In this document: positions 33,736 to 33,935 of the stretch, piece by piece
How the letters are laid out: every line of letters starts with the position of its first letter
Position numbering within the stretch: position 1 is the first letter of the stretch
From: an uncultured Clostridia bacterium
GTDB taxonomy: Bacteria; Cyanobacteriota; Vampirovibrionia; Gastranaerophilales; Gastranaerophilaceae
Direction of reading: 5' to 3'
DNA length: 33,935 nt
NCBI GenBank assembly: GCA_945946765.1
Contig: CAMEWS010000016.1
Span: 1 to 33,935, forward strand
The notes under the pieces: generated by a model
Database searches by the model: none
What the model was told of the DNA's origin: nothing
The model's input: the letters and a program-made list of their open reading frames with translations, nothing else
Position numbers and translations under genes: made by a program

Positions 33736-33741
33736 GCTTAT

Positions 33742-33770
33742 ATAGTATGTAAATTTATAATTAATTTCAA
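33742..33770 (-). promoter_or_regulatory. ribF promoter giving a leaderless transcript
   Basis: TTGAAA (33770-33765), a 17-base spacer, then TACTAT (33747-33742), followed by six bases and the ATG. This is the best of the three such promoters in the window. Confidence 0.65.
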
Positions 33771-33774
33771 TATT

Positions 33775-33935
33775 TCATATTGTCAACTGACTCCGACTAC
33801 TGTCTTGGATTTTCTCCACGCTCAGATAGTTTCGCCTTCTGTGCGTTGCACAAGTCGGCTCAATATCTTCGCTATCCGGACTCCGTCCGTCCGAAAATCC
33901 GCTTGAACCTGTGCAAAAAACAAGTTCATTCTTAT
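33775..33935 (-). repeat. Edge of a G+C-richer repeat-like element with open frames
   Basis: 73 of the 155 bases at 33781-33935 are G or C, well above the flanks. On the minus strand two overlapping frames are open to the window edge. One gives a 37-residue tail ending RLVQRTEGETI (stop 33824-33822). The other gives 52 residues containing FCTGSSGFSDGRSPDSEDIE and ending SQLTI (stop 33777-33775). Short internal repeats include ACTCCG twice and GTCCGTCCG. I recall similar peptide tails in draft gut genomes, which would fit a dispersed repeat, but could not check. It could also be the 3' end of a gene beyond the edge. Confidence 0.4.

Overview
The window reads as chromosome of a non-photosynthetic gut cyanobacterium-relative (Gastranaerophilales / 'Melainabacteria' type). 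This is an inference. It rests on the A+T-rich DNA, a Gram-negative envelope (an outer-membrane autotransporter with a chlamydial-Pmp-like passenger), the standard stop code (TGA is used as a stop), and several lineage-style hypothetical proteins whose N-termini carry an SFG/SFK/TFG motif. No rRNA, tRNA, CRISPR array, transposase or phage gene was recognised.

Layout. 1-151: 5' end of a minus-strand gene with a TTG start. 152-569: non-coding, with a structured hairpin that may belong to an unknown RNA. 570-5854: a plus-strand run with an M16 metallopeptidase pair (one catalytic subunit, one that has lost the zinc motif), a PilZ c-di-GMP receptor, a large TPR protein and a YbgC-type thioesterase. 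5860-6360 (minus): an aconitase-superfamily small subunit annotated as LeuD. 6662-8725: a 687-residue LysM protein without a signal peptide, preceded by two inverted repeats. 8799-13433 (minus): a 1544-residue autotransporter. 13547-14269 (minus): unknown gene. 14392-15399: GAPDH. 15483-18654 (minus): topA-aroE operon. 18805-20478: second TPR protein, a paralogue of the first. 20554-21231: stand-alone helical segment resembling the middle of DUF262 proteins, overlapping tail to tail with an HNH nuclease (21221-22597, minus). 22679-23683 (minus): [4Fe-4S] acyl-CoA dehydratase activase. 23819-24412 and 24637-24999: unknown genes, with a possible small RNA between them on the minus strand. 25107-27545 (minus): divergent membrane pyrophosphatase. 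27659-29020 (minus): dnaB. 29208-29513: cupin-like protein. 29517-31508 (minus): two DUF4013 membrane proteins and ribH. 31509-32105: mostly non-coding, but with a convincing 31-residue membrane-peptide gene. 32106-32783: single-pass membrane protein. 32812-33735 (minus): ribF. 33775-33935: edge of a G+C-richer repeat-like element.

How the genes relate. Housekeeping metabolism dominates: GAPDH (glycolysis), AroE (shikimate pathway), RibH and RibF (flavins), TopA and DnaB (DNA), and a K+-independent-type proton pyrophosphatase. The accessory content is envelope- and signalling-related: autotransporter, LysM protein, PilZ, TPR scaffolds and M16 peptidases. Several genes without a Shine-Dalgarno have a -35/-10 promoter ending exactly six bases before ATG (ribF, the 14269 gene, the 20554 gene), which predicts leaderless mRNAs. 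Genes with a Shine-Dalgarno have conventional leaders. Intrinsic terminators often carry GNRA tetraloops. The least explained items are the minus-strand small-RNA candidate near 24.4 kb, the DUF262-like/HNH pair, the 31-residue membrane peptide and the repeat at the right edge.
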